Below the pieces are notes generated by a model, which had not been told where the DNA came from, made no database searches, and saw nothing but the letters and a program-made list of their open reading frames with translations. The position numbers and the translations under genes were made by a program. Positions 47,075-55,540 of a DNA stretch of 61,959 nucleotides are shown here, piece by piece (position 1 is the stretch's first letter; every line of letters begins with the position of its first letter). The stretch is from a virus. The stretch spans positions 1-61,959 of IMG/VR virus record IMGVR_UViG_3300026274_000003, one strand, 5' to 3'.

Positions 47075-49057
47075 TTATGCTGTTGCCGTACTTGTATTAA
47101 GAGTTGCTGCATAGGCTGTGCTTCTTGGTTCCATGATGCCTGCGAAGTGGTTATAAACGTCTTGCACTGTGGTTCCTGGTTTGAAGATTGAGGCATTAGC
47201 TGCTGCTTGTGCTTGTGTAACTGCTGCATAGCTGGGTGATGACTCGTTTGTTTTCAGGAATTTAGTTGCACCTGCTGGTCCCAGGAAGTGTGCCAGATAT
47301 AGATCGGTAGCTGTAATTGTGGTTCCTGATGGTAGATTATTTGTGAGGTATTGTTTATTTTCTGACAGATAGAAAGCTCCCACGAGTGCTTGTGCTGTCA
47401 CATCTGCTCTTGAATCTATTGTGAAGTTATATTTCGAACCGTACTTTTTAACCATAGCTGCCCAAGTGGCGTCGATGAACTGATAGAGACCATATGCTGA
47501 TGATGTTGGTGCTTTTGCATTGGGGTCGAATTTACTTTCTATCCAGCACATTGCCATCAGGATACCGTAATCCATACCAGTTATTGTTGATGCTTGCTGG
47601 ATAGCTGCCAGAACGTCTGCTCTAACTTTCAAGTTATTGACGTTAACGGTGCCACCTGTATATGGAGAGGCGGTAACTGTTTTACTAGTGCCATCGCCGG
47701 TTTGCACTGCGCTTGATTGTGGTGAATCGACCGTACCTTGTCCTGGAACTGTTTTGATGATTGATACTCGATCGGTAGTTCCATTTGGTGTAAAGGAATT
47801 AGCGGATGCCCCTGTTGGTGGTGTTGCGCTTTTACTTTTTGGGTGTCCGTTCCATGGTTCATGGTTGGGCATGCGACTAACTGGGCTATTAACTGATGTT
47901 GTTCCGTTTGACTGCGCGGTTGTTGCTGGTGGTGGTACTGTTGCTGCATTTGTTGGGGTGGAAGTATTATCAAGGATTTGTGGGGCTGATCGATTATGAA
48001 CACCGCCACTCTTTAGTGTCATAGTTCCTTGACCTGTGAGGTTTACATTAGAACCAGCCAATGCCGTAATTTCACCAGATGTTGCGTTGAATCTTAGGTT
48101 GCCACCAGCCAAAGCGGTAGTATCCGCACCTGACATCAGATTGATATTATTACCGGCAGTCATAACGATATTGTTACCTGCATCCATGAGGATATTTCGA
48201 TCTGCTCTTACGTTGAAGTCTTGTTCGGCATGGCAGCTAATTGAGCCTTTGGAGTAGATATCCACGCCAGCGTCGGATACTTCGATCCAGCTATTGCCCA
48301 ATCCTGAGTTGATATAGACATATCCATTTGTTTCATGAACTAGTACTTGGGTTCCTGAACGTGTTCTAAGTCTGATGAATTCGTTATCTGGGTTATCGTC
48401 CACGTATACCTGATTAGCTCGTGGAGTCAGATAACCGAATACTCGTGATGGTGCTTCGCGTCTAGCTGATGAACTAGCTGAACCGCGTTCGAAGTCTTGT
48501 GTAAGCCCTTGATTTTGCAGACCTAATGCCAAAGGATCGAATCTTGGTCGAATTGGGCTATTGGTATTAATTGCTTGATCTTTACGATTGTATTCAACTA
48601 CTGGTGGCAAACTATTATCGGCATTGTTATCGAAGCTTGAATCGATGGCAACCCCGGGAACCATATGGTTCATATTTTGTTGATAGATGCAGGCAAACCA
48701 AAAGCCTCGGGATGACTCGCCGTTGACGAATGTAATCAATACTTGATTATCAACGTCGGGTGGTACCATCCACCACCCGTAGCTAGTTTGGCTACCATCG
48801 TAGGTATGACTACCTGGCACTAAGTCTGATTGCGCACTAACACCTGCGAAGGGGGAAGCATAGCTTACGATGAACCAATGTGAGCTATCATTGGGGTCTC
48901 CACCAATTTCAGGTATAAAGACTTCCAATCGTCCCATGCGTTGCATATCGACATTGTTTTTAATGATGCCGATATAGACCTTACCGTCGGCGATACGACC
49001 ATTAGTTGGTTCGTTTTTGTAGCCGGGAGATGTTTTCTTAAAATTAGAATAAGTCAT
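47075..49057 (-). CDS. gp5: Baseplate hub spike gp5-like with C-terminal lytic transglycosylase
   Basis: A 660-residue protein. Residues ~20-160 form a gp5/VgrG-type OB-fold start (KVYIGIIKNNVDMQRMGRLE, VFIPEIGGDPND, WWMVPPDVDNQVLITFVNGE). Residues ~250-370 are a triple beta-helix with short repeats (NVRADRNILMDAGNNIVM, TAGNNINLMSGAD). After a Thr/Pro linker, residues ~485-620 form an SLT-type transglycosylase with catalytic Glu in CWIESKFDPNAKAPTSSAYG, then LYQFIDATW. It pierces and locally digests peptidoglycan during injection. T4 gp5 instead has a T4-type lysozyme inserted before the helix. Confidence 0.92.
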   Translation of the reverse strand: MTYSNFKKTSPGYKNEPTNGRIADGKVYIGIIKNNVDMQRMGRLEVFIPEIGGDPNDSSHWFIVSYASPFAGVSAQSDLVPGSHTYDGSQTSYGWWMVPPDVDNQVLITFVNGESSRGFWFACIYQQNMNHMVPGVAIDSSFDNNADNSLPPVVEYNRKDQAINTNSPIRPRFDPLALGLQNQGLTQDFERGSASSSARREAPSRVFGYLTPRANQVYVDDNPDNEFIRLRTRSGTQVLVHETNGYVYINSGLGNSWIEVSDAGVDIYSKGSISCHAEQDFNVRADRNILMDAGNNIVMTAGNNINLMSGADTTALAGGNLRFNATSGEITALAGSNVNLTGQGTMTLKSGGVHNRSAPQILDNTSTPTNAATVPPPATTAQSNGTTSVNSPVSRMPNHEPWNGHPKSKSATPPTGASANSFTPNGTTDRVSIIKTVPGQGTVDSPQSSAVQTGDGTSKTVTASPYTGGTVNVNNLKVRADVLAAIQQASTITGMDYGILMAMCWIESKFDPNAKAPTSSAYGLYQFIDATWAAMVKKYGSKYNFTIDSRADVTAQALVGAFYLSENKQYLTNNLPSGTTITATDLYLAHFLGPAGATKFLKTNESSPSYAAVTQAQAAANASIFKPGTTVQDVYNHFAGIMEPRSTAYAATLNTSTATA

Positions 49058-49059
49058 TT

Positions 49060-51564
49060 TTAACTTTGTGTTGGTGGGGTATTAACCGTTTGTGCTTGTG
49101 CATTTACGGTAGAATTAGCTGCAACCGCAGTTGGAATACCTCTGATTTCTGGATAACCTAATGCCTTAAACGCGTCAATTCTTTCCATACGTTGTGCTAC
49201 CAGGGTTTGTCTAAAGGCACCACCACTAAATGTATGAGTGACTGACTTAACGGCATAAACCCCCGTGAATGTGCCATTTGCATTTAGAATTGGAGTGCCA
49301 TCAGCATTTTGTCCCAATGGATATAAGAACGAAATAAGGAACATAATATCGCCATATGAATAATCCACTGACGTAGAAGATATTGCCCCTTTGGCAGTAT
49401 GATCTCTAGGCGTTTGGGCCTTAGCAGCTAGGAAGTTATTAATTGAACGTTCCAGGTTGCCGTCACCTAGCCAATAAGGATCACCCTTAATTTCAATAGT
49501 GATGTTAACCAGACTAGTGGCAACTGGACCATACATCTGATTCAAAATTGCTGAATAAACCGATCTATCTCTAGTGAATTGATCTGGATATGGACCACCA
49601 GCATCATTGCGAGGGTCGGCTGGATCTTGCCTAATCGTAATGGGGAATCGTGGTGTGGCATCAGCATTTAGCATATCTTCTGCATAACTAACAGTTCCAG
49701 TGCCACTTCTTCCCGACGTACCAAGTTTGCTAGCAGCATCAGCATTGAAATTTGTTACCAACTTCGTTGATGCATTGCCGATTGTAGTCAAAGAACCAGT
49801 CAAGCTATTTGCGTCATTCTGTTTAATAGCTATTTGCTTTTGCAATGCGGCAACTTCGTTTTGCTGCTGGGTTGATAACCCAGCACTAGCCAAAGGCTTA
49901 CCCTGAGTTATGTTGTTTACCTTTTGATTCAGATTATCGATATCAATCTTATCTTGAGTCAATGCCGCATTTGCAGCTTGCGATTGCGCCATAATCTTAT
50001 CTAAGGTAACTTTGTTTGGATTATCCTTAGCTTGGATGGTCGTAGACGTATACGAGTTTTGATATCCAGCCAAACGTGGGATCGTTGCCGCCCAATTAAA
50101 GTTGAATTTGAAGTCGAATGTTAGGACTTCGGTATTCAAACCAGTAAACATGTAATCATAACGTTTAGTCATATATCCAACTTCACGTAATTTGGTGACT
50201 AGATTTTGTTGGAACGTTGCATCTTTGTACTGTTCCACGTCATTATGGGTAATAATTGGTCTAGTGGTAAAAAAGCTTTTAATATCAATTGTGATATGTT
50301 GGACATACATTTCATGATAGTAATCGTACCCACCATTTTGAACTCGTGGTTCATATCGAAAGACAATTGGTGCTCTAGGTGTACCATCAGTCTTTTCAAT
50401 TTGGTCTTGTGCTTTAACGTCTTTTGCCAAAGCTTGACCTTCGGTACTATTCAAAAATAATAGTTCAATAACGTCGTGAATTTTGGTACCTCGAGCGAAG
50501 TGACCTTTTAACGGTACGTTCTGATCCGTACCTTCAGTCGTGCCCATAGCCATTGCTCGTTGATCGTTGAAATCGATATTACTTGGTGTAATAGACCAGC
50601 TACTAGGATTGATAATTACTGAATTAGAAGTTACTGGTGCAATCGCAAAATCGAATGTTTTGGTTTGAAATCCATAGTCTCTCAAATTGGCAGCATTGAT
50701 CATATTGGATAATTCATCCAATACTCCACCGATAGTGGTGCCCTTTGGCATAAATGCATCGGTTAATACCATAGCATCTGATGAAAACGTTGAATCTTCT
50801 TCATACGGCATCAAAGTCATAGTATAAGTGCTCCCTGCCGATGTTGAATCAACCGCTACGTCCGTAACTGAAACTTGATATAACCACTTGCCCCTATTTG
50901 GAAAACCATTGGTACATACGTTTGCGGAAGGAACTCCTGCTTCATATCCTTTAAAGGAAATTTCTATGTAGTAAAAGAACTTTGAGAAGTTCCTTATTTT
51001 CAATTCAGCTGCTGCTTGAATAACCATATCAAAGAAACTAACTCCCAACGGTTCACTAATGACCAGGGTCATTGAAGTAGCTGAAAAGCTACGAGTTACA
51101 AAATTGGGAGCGGCAATTGCTTGCATAGTCAAACTTTGAATATTTAATCCAGTGATGCCAGATTCGGCAATCGTAGTTTGGGCAGCCGTTGTTATTTTTT
51201 GATCAATAAAATCTTGATACGATTTAAAATTGTTAAAATCCCAATCCACATCTTCTGTAAGAAAGAACCTAATGTGATACGCTGGCTGATCAACACTGCT
51301 CAATATGTTTGGAGTCCAAACTGCACTACCTGCTTGATTTGCAGTCAATGGATTCGCACCGGGAGCTTGATTGGCCGTAACATTTGAAGTTGGAGTTGAT
51401 GCAAACCCCAACGTAGCCGAGGGTGCAGTTTGACCAGCAATGCCAGCAGTTGAATTGGCCGCCACCCCTGTCAATTTGAAAGCTGACGTGGCGGTATTGG
51501 TCAACTTACTGACCTGACCAAGAGCCGCAGAAACTCCCTGAGGAGTAAAGGAAAAATCAGCCAT
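49060..51564 (-). CDS. Baseplate hub protein (gp27-like position)
   Basis: An 834-residue protein upstream of the gp5-like spike. Residues ~95-260 (AYHIRFFLTEDVDWDFNNFK, FFDMVIQAAAELKIRNFSKF, FYYIEISFKGYEAG) and a closing segment VYAVKSVTHTFSGGAFRQTL resemble hub proteins that carry the spike (gp27/late control D type). A helical Gln/Ala/Asn-rich stretch (~520-600) looks like a coiled coil. Assignment depends on order and these segments. Alternatives are another structural protein of the hub. Ribosome binding site AGGA. Confidence 0.68.
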   Translation of the reverse strand: MADFSFTPQGVSAALGQVSKLTNTATSAFKLTGVAANSTAGIAGQTAPSATLGFASTPTSNVTANQAPGANPLTANQAGSAVWTPNILSSVDQPAYHIRFFLTEDVDWDFNNFKSYQDFIDQKITTAAQTTIAESGITGLNIQSLTMQAIAAPNFVTRSFSATSMTLVISEPLGVSFFDMVIQAAAELKIRNFSKFFYYIEISFKGYEAGVPSANVCTNGFPNRGKWLYQVSVTDVAVDSTSAGSTYTMTLMPYEEDSTFSSDAMVLTDAFMPKGTTIGGVLDELSNMINAANLRDYGFQTKTFDFAIAPVTSNSVIINPSSWSITPSNIDFNDQRAMAMGTTEGTDQNVPLKGHFARGTKIHDVIELLFLNSTEGQALAKDVKAQDQIEKTDGTPRAPIVFRYEPRVQNGGYDYYHEMYVQHITIDIKSFFTTRPIITHNDVEQYKDATFQQNLVTKLREVGYMTKRYDYMFTGLNTEVLTFDFKFNFNWAATIPRLAGYQNSYTSTTIQAKDNPNKVTLDKIMAQSQAANAALTQDKIDIDNLNQKVNNITQGKPLASAGLSTQQQNEVAALQKQIAIKQNDANSLTGSLTTIGNASTKLVTNFNADAASKLGTSGRSGTGTVSYAEDMLNADATPRFPITIRQDPADPRNDAGGPYPDQFTRDRSVYSAILNQMYGPVATSLVNITIEIKGDPYWLGDGNLERSINNFLAAKAQTPRDHTAKGAISSTSVDYSYGDIMFLISFLYPLGQNADGTPILNANGTFTGVYAVKSVTHTFSGGAFRQTLVAQRMERIDAFKALGYPEIRGIPTAVAANSTVNAQAQTVNTPPTQS

Positions 51565-51566
51565 GC

Positions 51567-51872
51567 TTATCCTATGATAGTTTGTAATACTGACAATGAT
51601 GGTGCATAAATCGAAATACCAGCCACCATATCCCAGATAGGGTCACGAATGACATCCATGTTTCGAACTAAAAATACCCACCAATAATCGTATTTTCCAT
51701 ATAGATCATAACTCAAAGTATCAGGGCGGTTTTCATACTTTTTGTCCAAAGACGAAATATAAGTATCTGTCGAATCTGGTGGGATATCACGCCATACAAT
51801 AGGACCTGTGTACCACGTTGTTTGTGGCGTGTTATAATATGCAGATGTTGATGGAAAGGTTATAGTAGACAT
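51567..51872 (-). CDS. gp53: Baseplate wedge protein gp53
   Basis: A 101-residue protein with the conserved gp53 core: YENRPDTLSYDLYGKYDYWW, then VFLVRNMDVIRDPIWDMVAG and ISIYAPS. This LysM-like fold clamps baseplate wedges to the hub in T4. It is shorter than T4 gp53 (196 aa) and keeps only the core. The start overlaps the previous stop by one base. Confidence 0.9.
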   Translation of the reverse strand: MSTITFPSTSAYYNTPQTTWYTGPIVWRDIPPDSTDTYISSLDKKYENRPDTLSYDLYGKYDYWWVFLVRNMDVIRDPIWDMVAGISIYAPSLSVLQTIIG

Positions 51873-52792
51873 TAAATCCAGCCTTTGTTATTACGCATTA
51901 ATGCACCAGTTCTAAACTGGTCTAAATCGAATTTGGTTCTTAAATCTTTAGCAGTATTCTGTACTACTAATGATACCGCAATGGTCATAATTGCTGGTAA
52001 TCTTGCCGTACCACCAGCAGTGTTTATAGTCACATAGTCGACTGTGTTATCTAGTGAATATGAATGTGATTTAACAATAACTGGTAAGTCATTGAACATG
52101 TAGTTACCATAACCACTGAACAACAATATTGGTGGTGGTAAACCAGCCAAAGCAGCATTGGTTTGACCAAAGTACATTTTGCTTACGGTTCTAAGAAAAT
52201 GCATGCACGCGAGCATGTATTCACCTTCTCGTTGATTCTGGAATGTAAATTGTCCTGTTATTTCAATCGTGGTACTTGGCGTGTTCTTATACGATTGGAA
52301 ATCTTGGTTGCTATGAACAAAATGCATAGTGTCATATTCGACCGCTTGACTCCATTGTATCGTTGGAGTAAACGGGAACATCATGCCATTTGTATCATAC
52401 AAAATATTCAATATGTTGGATGAGTTATTAGCAGGACCATATACTTTTGCTTTTGCCGCTGGGTTATCACCTTGAGCGCGCAGTCTCACTCTAAAGTCGA
52501 CAGCATTATTGCTTGAAGTTGATCCGGCCCCGCCTACTGTATTGGTTAGCGAATTGGCAACACCATTAATGCCAGTGCTTGCAGTTGTGAAGCTAAATTG
52601 ACTGGTGCTAGTATTGACTACACTGGTACCAACTTGTGCTGCGGTTGTGGATCCAAGACCTAGTAAGGCAGAAGAAGAACCATTAGTTCCCGCGGATGTA
52701 ATTGGCAATCCGCTAATGCTAAAAACACCAGAAGATGTTGGCGTACTCGTATTGGAAAGTAACGATTGTACTGTTGAATCAAAATCACTCAT
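51872..52792 (-). CDS. Baseplate tail-tube-associated protein (gp48/gp54-like position)
   Basis: A 306-residue protein. The ATG at 52792 was chosen over GTG 52801. Residues 1-90 are Ser/Thr/Gly-rich and probably disordered. The ordered part contains NGMMFPFTPTIQWSQAVEYD, then FQSYKNTPSTTIEITGQFTF and EYMLACMHFLRTVSKMYFG. PPPILLFSGYGNYMFNDLPV follows. This pattern is found in T4-like phage proteins annotated as tail-tube cap or tube-associated. It precedes gp53 directly. Assignment to gp48 or gp54 cannot be decided from sequence alone. Confidence 0.68.
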   Translation of the reverse strand: MSDFDSTVQSLLSNTSTPTSSGVFSISGLPITSAGTNGSSSALLGLGSTTAAQVGTSVVNTSTSQFSFTTASTGINGVANSLTNTVGGAGSTSSNNAVDFRVRLRAQGDNPAAKAKVYGPANNSSNILNILYDTNGMMFPFTPTIQWSQAVEYDTMHFVHSNQDFQSYKNTPSTTIEITGQFTFQNQREGEYMLACMHFLRTVSKMYFGQTNAALAGLPPPILLFSGYGNYMFNDLPVIVKSHSYSLDNTVDYVTINTAGGTARLPAIMTIAVSLVVQNTAKDLRTKFDLDQFRTGALMRNNKGWI

Positions 52793-53330
52793 TCTTGACA
52801 CCTAATCCTTGTCGGACACATTTATACATTTCTCGTGCCACGGCAAGGTTGGATGTTGGGACAGACTTCTTGAAATTGGCAAAGTCTCCGTTCATTGCAA
52901 GTAGTCTTGCTGCGGTGGCGCTATAATCATCTGGACTACGTGGAATGACAATGACTTCGATGCTTTCTAAGCCAATGCTTTTCTCTGGATCAGGATGGTT
53001 AATATAGGCATTCAGAGCAGTTTCAAACGAGTTCTCTCTGTCTTGACCTACGACTAAAACTCCATGTTTGACGCCTTCTTTTGCCATTTCCCTACAAGCT
53101 GAAAACACATTAACTGTATCAAAAATATCAATGCCTGGAAAGCATGTTTTGGCAAATGCCAGTTTTTGCTCAATTGCCAAGGGATTCTTTTTGCCATCTT
53201 GTGTTCTGGTTAGATACACACGAGATACACAATCCAATTTACTTGCTTCAGCCAGTACCTGTCTAACCAATTTTTCATGACCTTTGGTTGGCGGGTTCAT
53301 CCTGCAAATCGTAAATACCACTTTGTCCAT
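52785..53330 (-). CDS. Cytidylyltransferase-like nucleotidyltransferase
   Basis: A 181-residue protein. The nucleotide-binding HxGH-type motif appears as RMNPPTKGHEKLVRQVLAEA, with T for the first H, and the C-terminal (I/Y)SAT-x2-R motif appears as YSATAARLLAMNGDFANFKK. These are hallmarks of the nucleotidylyltransferase superfamily (NMN or pantetheine-phosphate adenylyltransferases, cytidylyltransferases). Its substrate is unknown. It lies first in the baseplate operon after a perfect late octamer, unusual for an enzyme, and suggests a role late in infection, perhaps on a virion or precursor sugar. Confidence 0.82.
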   Translation of the reverse strand: MDKVVFTICRMNPPTKGHEKLVRQVLAEASKLDCVSRVYLTRTQDGKKNPLAIEQKLAFAKTCFPGIDIFDTVNVFSACREMAKEGVKHGVLVVGQDRENSFETALNAYINHPDPEKSIGLESIEVIVIPRSPDDYSATAARLLAMNGDFANFKKSVPTSNLAVAREMYKCVRQGLGVKNE

Positions 53331-53342
53331 GATTTACCTTTG

Positions 53343-53350
53343 TATTTATA
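53343..53350 (-). promoter_or_regulatory. T4-type late promoter octamer
   Basis: TATAAATA on the minus strand, 13 bp upstream of the start at 53330, with AAGG between it and the ATG. It is at the head of the baseplate operon. Confidence 0.75.
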
Positions 53351-53391
53351 GGTGCGATTAAATGCCACTATTATACAGAATAACACCTTTA

Positions 53392-53420
53392 TTGATGGAA
53401 CCACTATTGTAAGCTATCAT
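53392..53420 (+). promoter_or_regulatory. Sigma70-like promoter for the late sigma factor
   Basis: TTGATG (53392-53397), 17-bp spacer, TATCAT (53415-53420), about 50 bp before gp55. It is divergent from the late octamer at 53343. Confidence 0.5.
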
Positions 53421-53471
53421 TAGTAATACTTACAAAATTAGAGGCCAAGAAGGCCCAGGATAGAATATAAC

Positions 53472-54416
53472 ATGAGTCAAGCCGTAACAACAGTACAAAT
53501 CGTAGATACAACCGTTACCGAAGAAGATGTGGCAATCGCGGTTGTTGAAGAAGTATATGCTGGATTTGCCCCAGCCAAGCCAGTTGAAAAAGTAAAGTAC
53601 ATTACCAATAAAGAATTGCTTGCCGAGATTCATAAGAGCAAGAGTTCATATTGTATCTTTGTTGAACCGAAATATGCTGCATTCGATGCAATCGTACATA
53701 ATCTAGATCAGATCACCGATGAATTGATGTCTGCCACAAAGATTGAAAAAGCACGTTTGACTATCCAAGCTGAAAAGGCACGTCAACGTGGGGATGGTAA
53801 AAAGCCATACGAAATCAAAGTAGCTGAGATTGATCCACAAGCCATTCCTACTGAATCAATTGTATTCCGGGTAATGACCCCACACCACTTGCCCCTAGAT
53901 CCAGACCGTAAGCGTCGTGGTAAGGGTGAAGAAGGTGCATACGTTAAAACACCATTCCTTCCATTCAAGCATTTTATTATTCAAGATGGCGCACCTGTTG
54001 AAGTAGGTCGTTCACATTGGATTGGCACTCTGCAGGATGGACACTTCGATATGTCCCGTGGTCAAATTAGCCACCGTCTAGCAGTGATGTTTATGATGTT
54101 GGTTGACCGTTACTCACGTCGTTCCAATTGGCGTGGTTATACTTATCTGGATGAAATGAAGAGTCACGCACTGTTACAGTTATCCCAGATTGGATTGCAG
54201 TTTGACGAATCGAAATCAGATAATCCGTTTGCCTTCTATACCACAACTATTAAGAACTGTTTTACTCGTGTATTGAATCTAGAGAAGAAGAATCAAAATA
54301 TTCGAGATGATATTTTGATTATGCACGGCGTGAATCCATCATACACACGACAGCACGAAAATGACGGCTCGGATGCACCGGGTGAAGTCATTGACCGTAC
54401 AGCAGAATCAAAATAA
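53472..54416 (+). CDS. gp55: Late-transcription sigma factor gp55
   Basis: A 314-residue protein. The C-terminal third matches T4 gp55: SRRSNWRGYTYLDEMKSHAL, SQIGLQFDESKSDNPFAFYT and TTIKNCFTRVLNLEKKNQNI correspond to the sigma region-2-like core that melts late promoters. T4 gp55 is 185 residues; this protein has about 120 extra N-terminal residues that are acidic and unrelated to T4. It should direct host RNA polymerase to the TATAAATA octamers on the minus strand. The promoter at 53392-53420 looks sigma70-dependent, which fits expression before the late phase. Confidence 0.9.
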   Translation: MSQAVTTVQIVDTTVTEEDVAIAVVEEVYAGFAPAKPVEKVKYITNKELLAEIHKSKSSYCIFVEPKYAAFDAIVHNLDQITDELMSATKIEKARLTIQAEKARQRGDGKKPYEIKVAEIDPQAIPTESIVFRVMTPHHLPLDPDRKRRGKGEEGAYVKTPFLPFKHFIIQDGAPVEVGRSHWIGTLQDGHFDMSRGQISHRLAVMFMMLVDRYSRRSNWRGYTYLDEMKSHALLQLSQIGLQFDESKSDNPFAFYTTTIKNCFTRVLNLEKKNQNIRDDILIMHGVNPSYTRQHENDGSDAPGEVIDRTAESK

Positions 54417-54421
54417 CAATT

Positions 54422-54450
54422 TTGGTTACTGCCAGTTGTATCCGTATAAT
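54422..54450 (+). promoter_or_regulatory. Sigma70-like promoter for gp47/gp46
   Basis: TTGGTT (54422-54427), 17-bp spacer with CTGCCA, perfect TATAAT (54445-54450), ahead of gp47. Confidence 0.6.
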
Positions 54451-54507
54451 CGCGCTACATTAATTAGAAAATACTATGAACTATAATAGTTACATCAAGG
54501 TGGCCGG

Positions 54508-55536
54508 ATGAGTGATACCATACAGCCACTTTTTGACAAAATCGCAGTATTCACAGACATCCACTTCGGCAGACGTGGAAATGACAAGCAAGCGAACCAA
54601 GATAATGAAAACTTCATTACTTGGTTTATTCAAGAAGCCCAAGCTTGGGGTGCAACGCAAATGGTCTTTTCTGGCGATTGGCATGACAACCGACATAATG
54701 TCCATGTCAGTACGTTGAGTTATTCGCTTAGTAACCTGGAACGTTTGAGTAAAGCATTTGATAAGGTTTGGTTTATTCCTGGTAATCACGATTTGTTTTA
54801 CCGTGAGAAGCGAGAGATCAACAGTATTGAATGGGCTCGTAATATCGCCAATATCACAATTATCAATGACCCTTTGGAAATTGGTAATGTGCATTTTATG
54901 CCATGGTTAGTGGGCGATGAATGGAAAGAAATCTCAAAGAGCAAAGCCAAATACATGTTTGGCCACTTTGAACTCCCAAACTTCTTTATGAATGCCATGG
55001 TTGAAATGCCAGACCATGGTGGTCTTAATCAAGACCACTTTAAGAATCAAGACTATGTATTCAGTGGTCACTTCCATAAACGCCAATCACGTGGTAAAGT
55101 CGTCTACATTGGTAACGTTTTCCCCTTTAGCTATGCTGATGCGTGGGATGACGACCGTGGTATGATGCTTCTTGAGTGGGACAAAGAGCCATTCTTTAAA
55201 GAATGGCCTGATGCTCCAACTTATAGAACCATGAAGCTGAGCGAAGTGCTTGAAGCTCCAGAAAAGTTCATTGTATCAAAGAGTTATAATCGGATCAGCA
55301 TTGACTGTGATATCTCTTACGAGGAAGCACAGTTCGTAAAAGACACGTTTGTTGCTCAGTTTGGCGCCCGCAAGATTGATTTGGTGCCAATGAACAAAGA
55401 AGAAGCTGATCAAGAATTTGATGATAATGTCATATTCCAAAGTATTGATCAAATCGTCATTGAAGGATTGAATTCAGTACAATCAACTGGCATCTCGAGC
55501 AAGACGCTGGTTGACATTTACAAGAGCCTGCAATAA
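54508..55536 (+). CDS. gp47: Recombination endonuclease subunit gp47 (Mre11/SbcD-like)
   Basis: A 342-residue calcineurin-like phosphoesterase. It has D17-x-H19 in IAVFTDIHFGRRG, FSGDWHDNRHN, PGNHDLFY, and HF plus FSGHFHKRQSRGKVVYIGN at the C-terminal part of the catalytic core. These match T4 gp47 and Mre11. With gp46 it resects DNA ends to make single-stranded DNA for recombination-dependent replication. The ribosome binding site is AAGGTGG, and gp46 starts 5 bp downstream. Confidence 0.95.
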   Translation: MSDTIQPLFDKIAVFTDIHFGRRGNDKQANQDNENFITWFIQEAQAWGATQMVFSGDWHDNRHNVHVSTLSYSLSNLERLSKAFDKVWFIPGNHDLFYREKREINSIEWARNIANITIINDPLEIGNVHFMPWLVGDEWKEISKSKAKYMFGHFELPNFFMNAMVEMPDHGGLNQDHFKNQDYVFSGHFHKRQSRGKVVYIGNVFPFSYADAWDDDRGMMLLEWDKEPFFKEWPDAPTYRTMKLSEVLEAPEKFIVSKSYNRISIDCDISYEEAQFVKDTFVAQFGARKIDLVPMNKEEADQEFDDNVIFQSIDQIVIEGLNSVQSTGISSKTLVDIYKSLQ

Positions 55537-55540
55537 ACAA

